A DNA stretch of 64,000 bases from contig NZ_JACEGD010000001.1 in NCBI RefSeq assembly GCF_016031635.1, forward strand, positions 186,001-250,000. Direction: 5' to 3'. The notes under the pieces were generated by a model. The model saw only the letters and a list, made by a program, of their open reading frames with translations, was not told where the DNA came from and ran no database searches. Both the position numbers and the translations under genes were made by a program. This document shows, piece by piece, positions 35,287 to 43,533 of the stretch; position 1 is the first letter of the stretch; each line of letters starts with the position of its first letter. Origin of the DNA: Bradyrhizobium diversitatis. Lineage in GTDB: Bacteria; Pseudomonadota; Alphaproteobacteria; Rhizobiales; Xanthobacteraceae.

Positions 35287-36204
35287 ATGACGGCCACCAC
35301 GGTCATTGCTGCGGAGCCCGAGCCCCGATCGGCCCGCGTCAGGTCGGTCAATCGGCGTATCCTGGCTGCAGCCTGGGGCATGTCGAGCTTCAAGATCGGT
35401 TTCTTTGTCTTCATCGCGCTATTGCTTGCGTCCGCGATCTATCCCGAGGTGTCCTCGGTCAGCGCCACCAAGATGGTGGTGAAGGACAAATTCCTGGCGC
35501 CGGTCTATCTCGGCGACAAATGGACCTGGGATCACCTGCTGGGCACGGATCAGCTCGGCCGTGACATGCTGATGCGCAGCTTGATCGGGCTGCGCTATTC
35601 ACTGCTCGTCGGCATCGTCACCGTGCTCCTGATCTTCATCATTGGCTGCGGCCTCGGCCTGTTCGCAGGCTTCAAGGGCAAGTGGTGGGACACCATCATC
35701 ATGCGGATCACCGACGCCCAGCTCTCGATTCCGATGATCATCCTGGCGATCACGATTCTCGGCGTGTCGCGGCCGACCGTCCCGACGATCATCATCGTGC
35801 TGGCGCTGTCCGGCTGGCCGCTTTATGCCCGAGTGGCCCGCAGTGCCGCCGTCGCCGAGCGCGGCAAGGAATATGTGCGCGGTCTGCGCGTGCTTGGGGC
35901 CGGGGATTGGCGGATTCTGCTGTTGTTCGCGGCGCCCAACATCCTGCCGCCGATCGCGTTCGTCGCGGTGCTCGACGTTGCACGCATGATGATCTTCGAA
36001 GCGATCCTGGGCTTCCTTGGGCTCGGCATTCAGCCGCCGACCCCAAGCTTTGGCAGTATCATCGCCGATTCTCGCAAATATCTGCTCAATGCCTGGTGGA
36101 TCGGAACCATCCCGGGCATCTTCCTCGCCGTCGCGCTCACCTCGATCAATCTCATGGGCTCGGCGCTGGAAAAGGCGCGCAACCGCATCTATGGAGGTCT
36201 CTGA
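35287..36204 (+). CDS. Dpp/Opp-type ABC transporter permease (DppC-like)
   Basis: This 305-residue permease has an N-terminal helix (FKIGFFVFIALLLASAIY) and HLLGTDQLGRDMLMRSLIGLRYSLLVG, the diagnostic DppC region. The EAA-type loop is YVRGLRVLGAGDWRILLLFAAPN, and LGFLGLGIQPPTPSFGSIIADSRKYLLNAWW closes the membrane domain. A GGAGG site inside its last codons serves the ATPase gene, which starts one base after the stop. Confidence 0.92.
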   Translation: MTATTVIAAEPEPRSARVRSVNRRILAAAWGMSSFKIGFFVFIALLLASAIYPEVSSVSATKMVVKDKFLAPVYLGDKWTWDHLLGTDQLGRDMLMRSLIGLRYSLLVGIVTVLLIFIIGCGLGLFAGFKGKWWDTIIMRITDAQLSIPMIILAITILGVSRPTVPTIIIVLALSGWPLYARVARSAAVAERGKEYVRGLRVLGAGDWRILLLFAAPNILPPIAFVAVLDVARMMIFEAILGFLGLGIQPPTPSFGSIIADSRKYLLNAWWIGTIPGIFLAVALTSINLMGSALEKARNRIYGGL

Positions 36205-36205
36205 T

Positions 36206-38026
36206 ATGGATCTCTCGCTCATTCTCGAAATCGACGATCTGACGGTTGGTGCCACGACACCGGCGGCGGCTCCGATTCTCGATCGCATCAGTTTCCGCCT
36301 CAGCACGTCGGAGATTTTCGGCGTCTACGGAGAGAGCGGCGCCGGGAAGACGGTGCTGAGCCGCGCGCTGGCGAACTGGTTGCCGGAGAGCCTGGAATAT
36401 CGCGCCGGACGGGTCGCCTTCGCCGGACACGACATCCTCGGCACCGGAGCGCGCGAAGTCCGGATCGGGCGCGACATCGCCTATATCGGCTCCAAGCCGC
36501 AGAGTTCACTCGATCCGACCGTGCCGGTCGGCGTCCAGATCGCGGAGAAGCTGCACAGCGTAAGGCCTGAATGGAACGGGCGCGAGTGCCGCGACCGGGT
36601 CATGCAGTTGCTCGACGAGGTCCGCATCCCGTCGACGAAGGAACGCTACTGGGACTACCCGTCGAAATTCTCCGGCGGCATGATGCAGCGCGCGATGATC
36701 GTGGACGCCATTTGCGCCGAACCCGCCGTGCTCATCGCCGACAACGTGACCCAGCCGCTGGACGTCACCATTGCCGCGCAGATCGTGGCTTTGCTCCATG
36801 ACCTCTGCACGCGGCACAAGATGGCGACGATCTATTTGTCCTCCTCCTTGCCGACGCTCGGGCAGTTCGGCGATCGGACGGCCGTGCTGTACCAGGGCCG
36901 GTTCGTTGAGCAACAGGCGTTCGCCGAACTGCTGGCTTCGCCGCAATCCGACTACACGCGCAAGGCCATCGCGAGCGTGCCGCGGATGTGGGAGACGGCG
37001 GAGGGCCCGCTTGCTCGCCGTCAGGCTCAAGGCGAAGCCCCGTTGATGAAGGTGGAGAATGTCCATCGTACCTATCGTGCCCGCAAGCGCGGCACTTTCA
37101 ACACCTACAGCAACGTGCAGGCCGTGCGTGGCGTGACACTCGATATCATGCCACGCGAGAATTTCGGGATTGTCGGGGAATCCGGCTGCGGCAAGTCGAC
37201 CCTGACCCGCCTGCTGGCCTGGCTGGAGACGCCCGACAGCGGCAGCATCGTCTTGAACGGGACCTCCCTCGGCGCTCTGTCATCGCGGGACCTGATCCGC
37301 AAGCGCAACGAGTTCCAGCTTCTCCTGCAAGATCCCTACAATGCCTTGCCGCCGCGCACCACGGTCGGCCGCATGATCGAGGAAAGTCTCCTGATCCGGG
37401 GCAGTTTCAAGCGCGCCGATTTGCGAAAGCGGGTGATCGCGGCGATGGCCGAAGTCGGTCTCGCCGCCGAGCTGTATGATCAGTTGCCCAATGCGCTCTC
37501 GACCGGCGAGCGCCAGCGCATCTCGATCGCGCGAGCCCTGATTCTCGATCCCAAGCTCCTGATCCTCGACGAGACCCTGTCGGCGCTGGATCAGCGCGAG
37601 CAGGGCAGGCTGATCGAGCTGTTCTCGAAATTGCAGGATAAGAACGACCTCACCTATGTCTTCATCTCGCACGATCTGGCGATGGTGCGGAAGGTCTGCA
37701 CCCGGATCGCCGTGATGTATCTCGGCGAGATGGTCGAGATTGCCGACAACCGCGATCTGTTCTTCGATCCGCAGCATCCCTATACCAAGGCGTTGCTGTC
37801 GGCAGCCCCCACTCTGGAAGAGAAGCCGTTTGATGCCTCCGATTTCCTGCTGGAGGGCGAGCCGCCCAGCCCGATCGACATCCCGGCGGGTTGCAGCTTT
37901 GCGTCGCGCTGTCCGAAGGCATTCGGCCGCTGCCGGGTGGAGACGCCGAGGCTTGTCGAGCATTCGCCCGGGCGCCTTGCCGCCTGTCACCTTCTCGATG
38001 GCGATGAGGCGCAGGCCGCGGCCTGA
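36206..38026 (+). CDS. Fused double ATPase of a Dpp-type ABC importer, degenerate first domain
   Basis: These 606 residues hold two nucleotide-binding domains. Domain 1 (~1-260) has Walker A GESGAGKT (42-49) and signature FSGGM, but the Q-loop Gln is Ser96, the Walker B catalytic Glu is Asn180 (LIADNVTQPLD) and the H-loop His is Ser213 (LSSSL). Domain 2 (~280-600) has Walker A GESGCGKS, Q375, E456 (LILDETLSALD) and H489 (FISHDL), but its signature is LSTGE instead of LSGG(Q/E). The C-terminal Cys-containing CSFASRCPKAFGRCR tail is usual for DppD/OppD. The start at 36206 is set by GGAGG eight bases upstream. One of the two composite ATP sites should hydrolyse poorly. Confidence 0.93.
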   Translation: MDLSLILEIDDLTVGATTPAAAPILDRISFRLSTSEIFGVYGESGAGKTVLSRALANWLPESLEYRAGRVAFAGHDILGTGAREVRIGRDIAYIGSKPQSSLDPTVPVGVQIAEKLHSVRPEWNGRECRDRVMQLLDEVRIPSTKERYWDYPSKFSGGMMQRAMIVDAICAEPAVLIADNVTQPLDVTIAAQIVALLHDLCTRHKMATIYLSSSLPTLGQFGDRTAVLYQGRFVEQQAFAELLASPQSDYTRKAIASVPRMWETAEGPLARRQAQGEAPLMKVENVHRTYRARKRGTFNTYSNVQAVRGVTLDIMPRENFGIVGESGCGKSTLTRLLAWLETPDSGSIVLNGTSLGALSSRDLIRKRNEFQLLLQDPYNALPPRTTVGRMIEESLLIRGSFKRADLRKRVIAAMAEVGLAAELYDQLPNALSTGERQRISIARALILDPKLLILDETLSALDQREQGRLIELFSKLQDKNDLTYVFISHDLAMVRKVCTRIAVMYLGEMVEIADNRDLFFDPQHPYTKALLSAAPTLEEKPFDASDFLLEGEPPSPIDIPAGCSFASRCPKAFGRCRVETPRLVEHSPGRLAACHLLDGDEAQAAA

Positions 38027-38029
38027 CCG

Positions 38030-39436
38030 TCAGGACCGCGGCTTGAAAGGCCAATCCATCGCGACGGGACGCATATCCTCAAGCGCCTTGGTCACCTGCA
38101 GCACGCCAAGATCATCGAAGCGATGGCCGATGACCTGGACACCGATCGGCAGATGTCGGGAATCGAACGCCATGCAGACCGTGGCGGCGGGCTGGCAGGT
38201 CTGGTTGAACATGGCCGTGAAGAGCGTGTGCTCGAGCGGCATTTCGCGAGAGACGCCGGGTTCCTCGGCCGGAAAGTTCACCACCGGCAGCGTCGGTGAG
38301 ATGACATAGTCCCAGCCTTCGAAGGCCCCCAGCAGCGCCGCCTTCATTTTGGCGATCTGCCCCAGGGCCCGGTAAAGGTCGGTGCCCGAGTGCTTTGCTC
38401 CACCCAGGGACCAGGCGCGAACGAAGGGATTGATGTCGCGAGGAGTGTCAGTATGTGAGGGCAGTGACGTGTATTCGAGATAGCCGCGGACCTGGAGGAA
38501 CAGGTCGATGGCTTCATAGGCGTCATGATCGAGCGGCGAGGTGAACGGTTCGACGTTGGCGCCTGCGCCGGCGAGCAGCTTTCCGGCCGCCTCGACGGTC
38601 TCGCGCACGGCCGCCTCTGGCTTCATGCCAAAGCCCATGTCGGTGAGGACGCCGATCCTCAATCCCTTCACGTCGCGCTTGAGACGCTCGTGATAGCGCA
38701 CGCCATCGGCGGGGAGGCTCCAGGTGTCGCGCTCGTCCTGCCGCGTCAGCACGGTCAGCAGGCGGGCGATATCGTCGACGCTGCGGCCCATGGGACCGGC
38801 CATGCGCATGGTATCGGCGGGCAGATGCGGGACGCGCCCGTGGGTGGGCTTCAGTCCGGCGAGGCCGCAATGCGCGGCCGGAAGGCGGACGGAGCCCGCG
38901 ATATCCGTGCCGACGGAGACATATCCGGCGCCGGCAGCGATGGAGGCGCCGGCGCCGGCCGACGAGCCGCCGGTGTTCCAGGCAAGCCCCCAGGGGTTGC
39001 GGGTGATGCCGTGCAGCGAGCTGATGCCTGATGCCATCAGGCCACAATCCGGCATCGTGGTCTTTGCAAAGATCACCGCGCCGGCTTCGCGCAACGCGAT
39101 CGCCGGTGGTGAATCATAGTTTGAGGGCGGCAGGGCGCGGTTGGCCCCGATACCATGAAAGTAGGGCCAGCCGACCATGGCGACGCTATCCTTGACGGTC
39201 ATCGGAACGCCATCGAGCGGACCCAGCGCAGCCCCGGCCTTCCATCGCGCTTCCGAGCGTAGCGCGCTGGCCATGGCCTGCTCCGGACGGAAGCAGAACA
39301 GGGCGTTGATCGCTGTATTGACGTTCTCGGAATGGCTGAGGGTGGCTCGTAGCACCTCCACCGGCGATAGCGCCCGCGAGGCGTAAGCGTCTGTCAGCTC
39401 GGCAAGGCTCATCCCGATCAATTCTGCAGCGGACAT
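38030..39436 (-). CDS. Amidase (amidase-signature family)
   Basis: This 468-residue amidase-signature hydrolase cleaves a C-N amide bond. The Ser-cisSer-Lys triad is readable: Lys82 in GVPMTVKDSVAM, Ser158 in NTGGSSAGAGAS and the nucleophile Ser182 in GTDIAGSVRLP. It is not a GatA by context, since no gatB or gatC is present. It converges on the importer operon (three bases between stops) and is divergent from the kinase genes across the 16-bp repeat array, so that array may control it. The substrate is unknown. Confidence 0.92.
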   Translation of the reverse strand: MSAAELIGMSLAELTDAYASRALSPVEVLRATLSHSENVNTAINALFCFRPEQAMASALRSEARWKAGAALGPLDGVPMTVKDSVAMVGWPYFHGIGANRALPPSNYDSPPAIALREAGAVIFAKTTMPDCGLMASGISSLHGITRNPWGLAWNTGGSSAGAGASIAAGAGYVSVGTDIAGSVRLPAAHCGLAGLKPTHGRVPHLPADTMRMAGPMGRSVDDIARLLTVLTRQDERDTWSLPADGVRYHERLKRDVKGLRIGVLTDMGFGMKPEAAVRETVEAAGKLLAGAGANVEPFTSPLDHDAYEAIDLFLQVRGYLEYTSLPSHTDTPRDINPFVRAWSLGGAKHSGTDLYRALGQIAKMKAALLGAFEGWDYVISPTLPVVNFPAEEPGVSREMPLEHTLFTAMFNQTCQPAATVCMAFDSRHLPIGVQVIGHRFDDLGVLQVTKALEDMRPVAMDWPFKPRS

Positions 39437-39557
39437 GTGGGCCTCAATGGGTAGCGTCCCGGGTCACTGTCCGGATAGCGAAAATGACCTGCGTTGGGGT
39501 AGGGCCGCTGCGTCAACGGCATGATTTGGTGGAGCCCGAGGCATCCCTTTTGCATCT

Positions 39558-39637
39558 GTCCTGATCAAAATTTGTCCTGATCAAAATCTGTCTTGATCAA
39601 AATCTGTCTTGATCAAAATCTGTCTTGATCAAATTTG
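39558..39637. repeat. Five tandem 16-bp repeats, each with a TGATCA palindrome
   Basis: Units start at 39558, 39574, 39590, 39606 and 39622, with no spacer. The consensus is CTGTCTTGATCAAAAT; units 3 and 4 are exact, units 1, 2 and 5 have one or two changes. Each unit contains TGATCA, extended to TTGATCAA in units 3-5. The array lies in the divergent promoter between the amidase and the first kinase. Its end is 50 bases before the kinase start and its beginning 121 bases before the amidase start. Confidence 0.85.
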
Positions 39638-39687
39638 GCAGACACGAAGGTCGGCTGAACGGCAATCGCAAGAGATCAGAAGTCGCC

Positions 39688-40644
39688 ATGAGTCAATCTG
39701 GAACGGAATTGGCCACCATCCGGAATTCCATTGCCGAGCTCCCCGGATGGGGGGCTGGAGATGTCGTGATCGAACCTGCCATCCCGATCCTGGCTTCGCC
39801 AAGCTGGCGAGGTGTCGACGGCTTTCCGTGGCGCGCCACCAGGAAGGGCCGTAGCGAAAGCATCTTCATCAAGAGCATGGATCGTGATGCCGAGCTCTAT
39901 ATCGACGTCGCGTGCGCCTTCGAGGCGGCGCAGCGTGCATCCGATCTCGGCATCGGGCCCAAAGTTCTGATGGCCGACCCGAAGGCGGGACTGCTGGTGA
40001 TGGAGGATCTCAACATGGGCTGGCGGGTCGGTACATTGGAACGGATGCTCGAGCCCGATATTGTCGACGCCGTCATTGCGGCGATGCGCCTGTTTCAATC
40101 CGGACCGCCGTTGCCGCGCCGCAGAAGTGTCTTTGATGAGATCGAGGATTTCTACGCTGCGGCGGCAGCTGCGAAAGCCCAGTTGCCGTCGGATGCTGAA
40201 TGGCTGGTCAAGGAGTTGCTGTTTGCGGCCGAAGCCTTCCGGACGCTGGATATCAAGGCGGTGCCGATCCATGGCGACGGCAATGTTTCGAATATCCTGA
40301 TCAGCGACGCGGGCGAGGTCCGTCTGATCGACTGGGATCGCGCGACAACGACCGACCCGTTGGAGGATATCGGCAGCTTCCTCGTCGAGGCCTGTGCACA
40401 GGAGCCTGAGGCGCGCGACATCTTCACCCGTAGCACCGGGACGTTCGAGGAGGCTGCGTTCAACCGTGCGCGGATTTATGGCGTAGCTGATGATCTGCGC
40501 TGGGGATTGATCGGCGCGCTGCTCGCCGCCAAATCGGCGCGTAATACGCTGGAGTTCTACAAATTCGCCAGTTGGCGCTTCGTGCGTTGCCGCATGGCGG
40601 TTCGGGAGCCCCGCTTTGGCGAGATGCTTCGGAGGATCGCATGA
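39688..40644 (+). CDS. Choline/ethanolamine kinase-like phosphotransferase (first copy)
   Basis: This 318-residue protein has an APH/choline kinase fold. The catalytic loop is PIHGDGNVSNILI (HGDxxxxN) and the metal motif LIDWDRATTTDPLEDIGSF. The longer open frame upstream starts inside the tandem repeat, so I take the ATG at 39688 (MSQSGTELATI). Its last four bases overlap the start of the next, related kinase. The pair may act on one amino alcohol as a heteromer or on two related substrates, and that is inference. Confidence 0.86.
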   Translation: MSQSGTELATIRNSIAELPGWGAGDVVIEPAIPILASPSWRGVDGFPWRATRKGRSESIFIKSMDRDAELYIDVACAFEAAQRASDLGIGPKVLMADPKAGLLVMEDLNMGWRVGTLERMLEPDIVDAVIAAMRLFQSGPPLPRRRSVFDEIEDFYAAAAAAKAQLPSDAEWLVKELLFAAEAFRTLDIKAVPIHGDGNVSNILISDAGEVRLIDWDRATTTDPLEDIGSFLVEACAQEPEARDIFTRSTGTFEEAAFNRARIYGVADDLRWGLIGALLAAKSARNTLEFYKFASWRFVRCRMAVREPRFGEMLRRIA

Positions 40645-41597
40645 CCGTTCGCAGAAAAGTTGGCGAGGGGACCACGGTTCACGAGCGCAATGTCGAAGCC
40701 GCCATCGCCCGCGTCCCGCAATGGAACGGCAAGAAGGGCGCCTATGCGCCGCTGGTCGGAGGCCTGTCGAACCAGAACTGGCTGGTCGAGATTTCCGGCG
40801 ACGGGCGCCGCTATTTCGTCAAGGTGCCGGGCGAAGGCTCGGAGATGTTCATCAATCGCGTCACCGCCAACGAGGCCGCGCGCAATGCCCATGCTATGGG
40901 TGTCGGGCCGGAGGTGATCTTCTTCGACGCGGCGGATGGGCTGGAGATCAGCGAATTTCTGGAGGGCTATCGCGCCTGCACGAATGCCGATTTCGGCGAT
41001 CCCGCCATCCAGTCCGACGTTCTCGCTCTCTATCGCCGCTTGCATGGCGGCCCGAAGCTCGGCCAGACCAAGACAATCTTCGACATGATTGAGGAACATA
41101 TCGAGCAGGGCAAGGAACTGGGGGCGCATTTCCCGCAGGACATGCCCTGGCTGATGCATCGCTACAATCAGGCCAAGTCGGCTTTCCTGGCGTCGGGCCT
41201 CGACCTCGTGCCATGCTTCAACGATCCCATGCCTGGGAATTTCCTCATTTCGGCTGAAACCGGCGCGCCCAGGCCGATGAAGCTGATCGACTACGAATTT
41301 GCCTCCAACAATGAGCGCAGCTACGAGCTCGGCGTGCTGTTTGCCGAAATGTTCTTCGACGAGAAGCTGACGGAAGCGCTCATCGAGCAATATCTCGGCG
41401 AGGCTCGTCCGCAGATGATTGCGCGCGTCATTCTCAACCGTGCGCTCGCGGACATGAAATGGGCCTCATGGGCGGTCGTCAACCGCAAGCTCAACACCTG
41501 GGATTTCGACTACCAGAAATACGGCGTCTGGAAATACATGCGCGCCCACGACGTGATGTATGACCCGCGCTGGGACAGCTGGTTACGGTTGGTGTGA
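40641..41597 (+). CDS. Choline/ethanolamine kinase-like phosphotransferase (second copy)
   Basis: This 318-residue LicA/choline-kinase-family protein has LVGGLSNQNWLVEI (nucleotide loop), YFVKVPGEGSEMFINR with the ATP-binding Lys, CFNDPMPGNFLI as the catalytic loop and MKLIDYEFASNNERSYELGV as the choline-kinase motif. The Brenner loop normally reads HND; here the His is Phe, while the catalytic Asp and Asn remain. The gene is translationally coupled to the previous kinase (ATGA). Ethanolamine, choline or another amino alcohol is the likely substrate class. Confidence 0.88.
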   Translation: MTVRRKVGEGTTVHERNVEAAIARVPQWNGKKGAYAPLVGGLSNQNWLVEISGDGRRYFVKVPGEGSEMFINRVTANEAARNAHAMGVGPEVIFFDAADGLEISEFLEGYRACTNADFGDPAIQSDVLALYRRLHGGPKLGQTKTIFDMIEEHIEQGKELGAHFPQDMPWLMHRYNQAKSAFLASGLDLVPCFNDPMPGNFLISAETGAPRPMKLIDYEFASNNERSYELGVLFAEMFFDEKLTEALIEQYLGEARPQMIARVILNRALADMKWASWAVVNRKLNTWDFDYQKYGVWKYMRAHDVMYDPRWDSWLRLV

Positions 41598-41617
41598 GCC
41601 TGGCCCGGCCGTCTCTT

Positions 41618-42409
41618 CTATTGCTTCAGGACCGTCAGGGCCTGCTTGAGCAGGCTGTCGTTCGCGGCGGCGATCACGCGTCCGTCGGAGTCCGGCGTGA
41701 GTGGCCGCCCATCCCAGTCGCGTATGATTCCGCCGGCGCCCTCGACCACGGGAATCAATGCCATGAAGTCGAACGACTTGAGCGACGTCTCGACGACGAG
41801 ATCGCAATGGCCGGATGCCAGCAGGCCGTACTGATAGCAATCGCCGCCGAATCGTCGGAACATGGCCTTCTTGCTCAGCAAGTCGTAGCGAGCCCAATCC
41901 TGCGACGTAAAGAAGTCCGGTGAGGATGTATAGATTTGTGCGTCTTCCAGTCTTGCCGTGCGACTCGCTTTTGCGGGCTTGCCATTGAACGTGACCCCAC
42001 GCGGCGTGCCGTACCACCGTTCGGCCAGCGCCGGCATGTCGATCATGCCGGCGACTACCGCGCCCTTGTGCTCGTCGGCGAGCGCGACAAGCGTGCCGAA
42101 CAGCGGCATTCCGGAGATGAAGCTCTTCGTTCCGTCGATCGGATCGAGATACCAGGTGTAGCGATCGCCCAAGGTCGATCCCATCTCCTCCCCGAGGATG
42201 CCGTGATCGGGGAAGCGGGCGCTGATCAGGCGCCGTAGTTCCACTTCGATCGCGCGATCGGCGATCGTTACCGGCGTCAAATCCTGCTTGCGCTCGAAAT
42301 TGGCGCTGGACCGAAAGTGGGTCAACGCGATCCGACCGGCTACGTCGGCGAGTTCATGGAAGAACGAAGCGAGTTCGTCCGCAGAAATCTTGTCTTGAAT
42401 GTCGTCCAA
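41618..42409 (-). CDS. Inositol monophosphatase-family phosphatase (HisN-like)
   Basis: This 263-residue metal-dependent phosphatase has the IMPase motifs GEEMGSTLGDRYTWYLDPIDGTKSFISGMP (metal ligands E, D, D) split over residues ~68-95, and FDFMALIPVVEGAGGIIRDWDG near the C-terminus. The family includes histidinol-phosphate and inositol-phosphate phosphatases. I choose the TTG at 42409 because GGAG lies six bases upstream and this gives the usual family length. The longer frame overlaps the AraC gene. Within this cluster it may dephosphorylate an aminoalcohol phosphate or sugar phosphate. Confidence 0.85.
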   Translation of the reverse strand: MDDIQDKISADELASFFHELADVAGRIALTHFRSSANFERKQDLTPVTIADRAIEVELRRLISARFPDHGILGEEMGSTLGDRYTWYLDPIDGTKSFISGMPLFGTLVALADEHKGAVVAGMIDMPALAERWYGTPRGVTFNGKPAKASRTARLEDAQIYTSSPDFFTSQDWARYDLLSKKAMFRRFGGDCYQYGLLASGHCDLVVETSLKSFDFMALIPVVEGAGGIIRDWDGRPLTPDSDGRVIAAANDSLLKQALTVLKQ

Positions 42410-42474
42410 TGCCTGCTCCAGCAGAAAGCACGTCGCGCATGAGCGGCGCAACGGCTGGCCTTCGGAATTCGGCT

Positions 42475-43533
42475 CTAAACCGTCTCGCGAAGCTCTTGCT
42501 TGTGGACGTCCCAATACGGAGATCCGAAAGCCTTGCGCGAGGAGGCCATTCGCGGCGAAGACGATCCGTTCGGTTCGACAGCGCGTGTAGCTGAGCCCGG
42601 CCGCGGCGCGGCTTCCTGCGCCTGGCGAACGTCACGCGGGGCCACCTTGAAGTGACGGCTGAAGCAGCGCGAGAAATGCGAGACGTTCTTGAAGCCCACT
42701 TCGTAGGCGACCTCTGAGACGGTACGGTGACCCTTGGGATCGGCAACCAGGATTTCGTAGGCTCGCTGCAGCCGCCTGGTCTGCACGAACTGGCTGACTG
42801 TGGTCTCGTTGTCCGTGAACAGACTGTAGAGATAGCTCAGCGAGATTCGGCTGCTGGCCGCAATTTTCTTCGGTGACAGGGACTGGTCGCCGAGATGGCT
42901 TTCAATGAAATCAACGATCCTGCGGCGCAGATGATAGCGCGCATTGCGGACGTCTGTAGCGGCGCCCCGGTCCTCCGCGCCGATCGTGAGCGCCACGAAG
43001 CTGATGACTTCGGTCGCAAGCGCTTGTGGATTCGGCGCCGGAAACTCAATGAACAGCTCGGCCACGCTTCCGATCATCCCGGCCAGAAGGCGGGTCATCT
43101 GTTCGTTCGGCTTGAAGCGTCGGCTGATGTGATCCTCGATCGAGACGAGACGTCCGCGCAGCTCCGCAGCCGGGATCCGAAGCACCAGAAAGCGTGCGGC
43201 CTTGTCGGACGACAATTCGTAGAAGGCGAGTTCGCTGAGCAGGACATATTCGCCGGCTCGGGCAATGCCGACGCGGCCGTCCTGGCTGAATGCCACACAT
43301 CCCGTCAGTGGAAAGACAAGCGCATAGGAGGCATCGTGAATGCTGGCGGTGCGTGTCCAGCTGCAAGTGAGGGCTCTATGCGGCTCGACGAGTTCGAGAT
43401 CCAGGCGTCCGATCCTGGTTCGCTGATGCGGTGCAGGACCCTTGTCTCCGTCACCATCAAGGCCGGTATACTCCTCGCGAGAAGCAAGAGATGTGAGGCT
43501 TGCCATGGCTTGGTCTCTCTCAGGGTTGGGCAA
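42475..43533 (-). CDS. AraC-family transcriptional regulator
   Basis: This 352-residue protein has an N-terminal AraC-binding-like domain (ALVFPLTGCVAFSQDGRVGIARAGEYVLL) and a C-terminal DNA-binding domain. SLSPKKIAASSRISLSYLYSLF is the first helix-turn-helix and VSEVAYEVGFKNVSHFSRCFSRHFKVAPRDVR the second. A ~45-residue low-complexity tail follows. The start is uncertain. TTG at 43533 has GGAGGTGATC just upstream, but those bases also code the end of the DeoR gene. The ATG at 43506 has a weaker GAGAGA site. Confidence 0.9.
   Translation of the reverse strand: MPNPERDQAMASLTSLASREEYTGLDGDGDKGPAPHQRTRIGRLDLELVEPHRALTCSWTRTASIHDASYALVFPLTGCVAFSQDGRVGIARAGEYVLLSELAFYELSSDKAARFLVLRIPAAELRGRLVSIEDHISRRFKPNEQMTRLLAGMIGSVAELFIEFPAPNPQALATEVISFVALTIGAEDRGAATDVRNARYHLRRRIVDFIESHLGDQSLSPKKIAASSRISLSYLYSLFTDNETTVSQFVQTRRLQRAYEILVADPKGHRTVSEVAYEVGFKNVSHFSRCFSRHFKVAPRDVRQAQEAAPRPGSATRAVEPNGSSSPRMASSRKAFGSPYWDVHKQELRETV

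Noticed and set aside
38030..39436. GatA subunit of the Glu-tRNA(Gln) amidotransferase
   Set aside because: There are no gatB or gatC neighbours, and the context is an importer and a kinase operon.
39558..39637. Possible CRISPR array
   Set aside because: The units are 16 bp with no spacers and there are no cas genes in the window.
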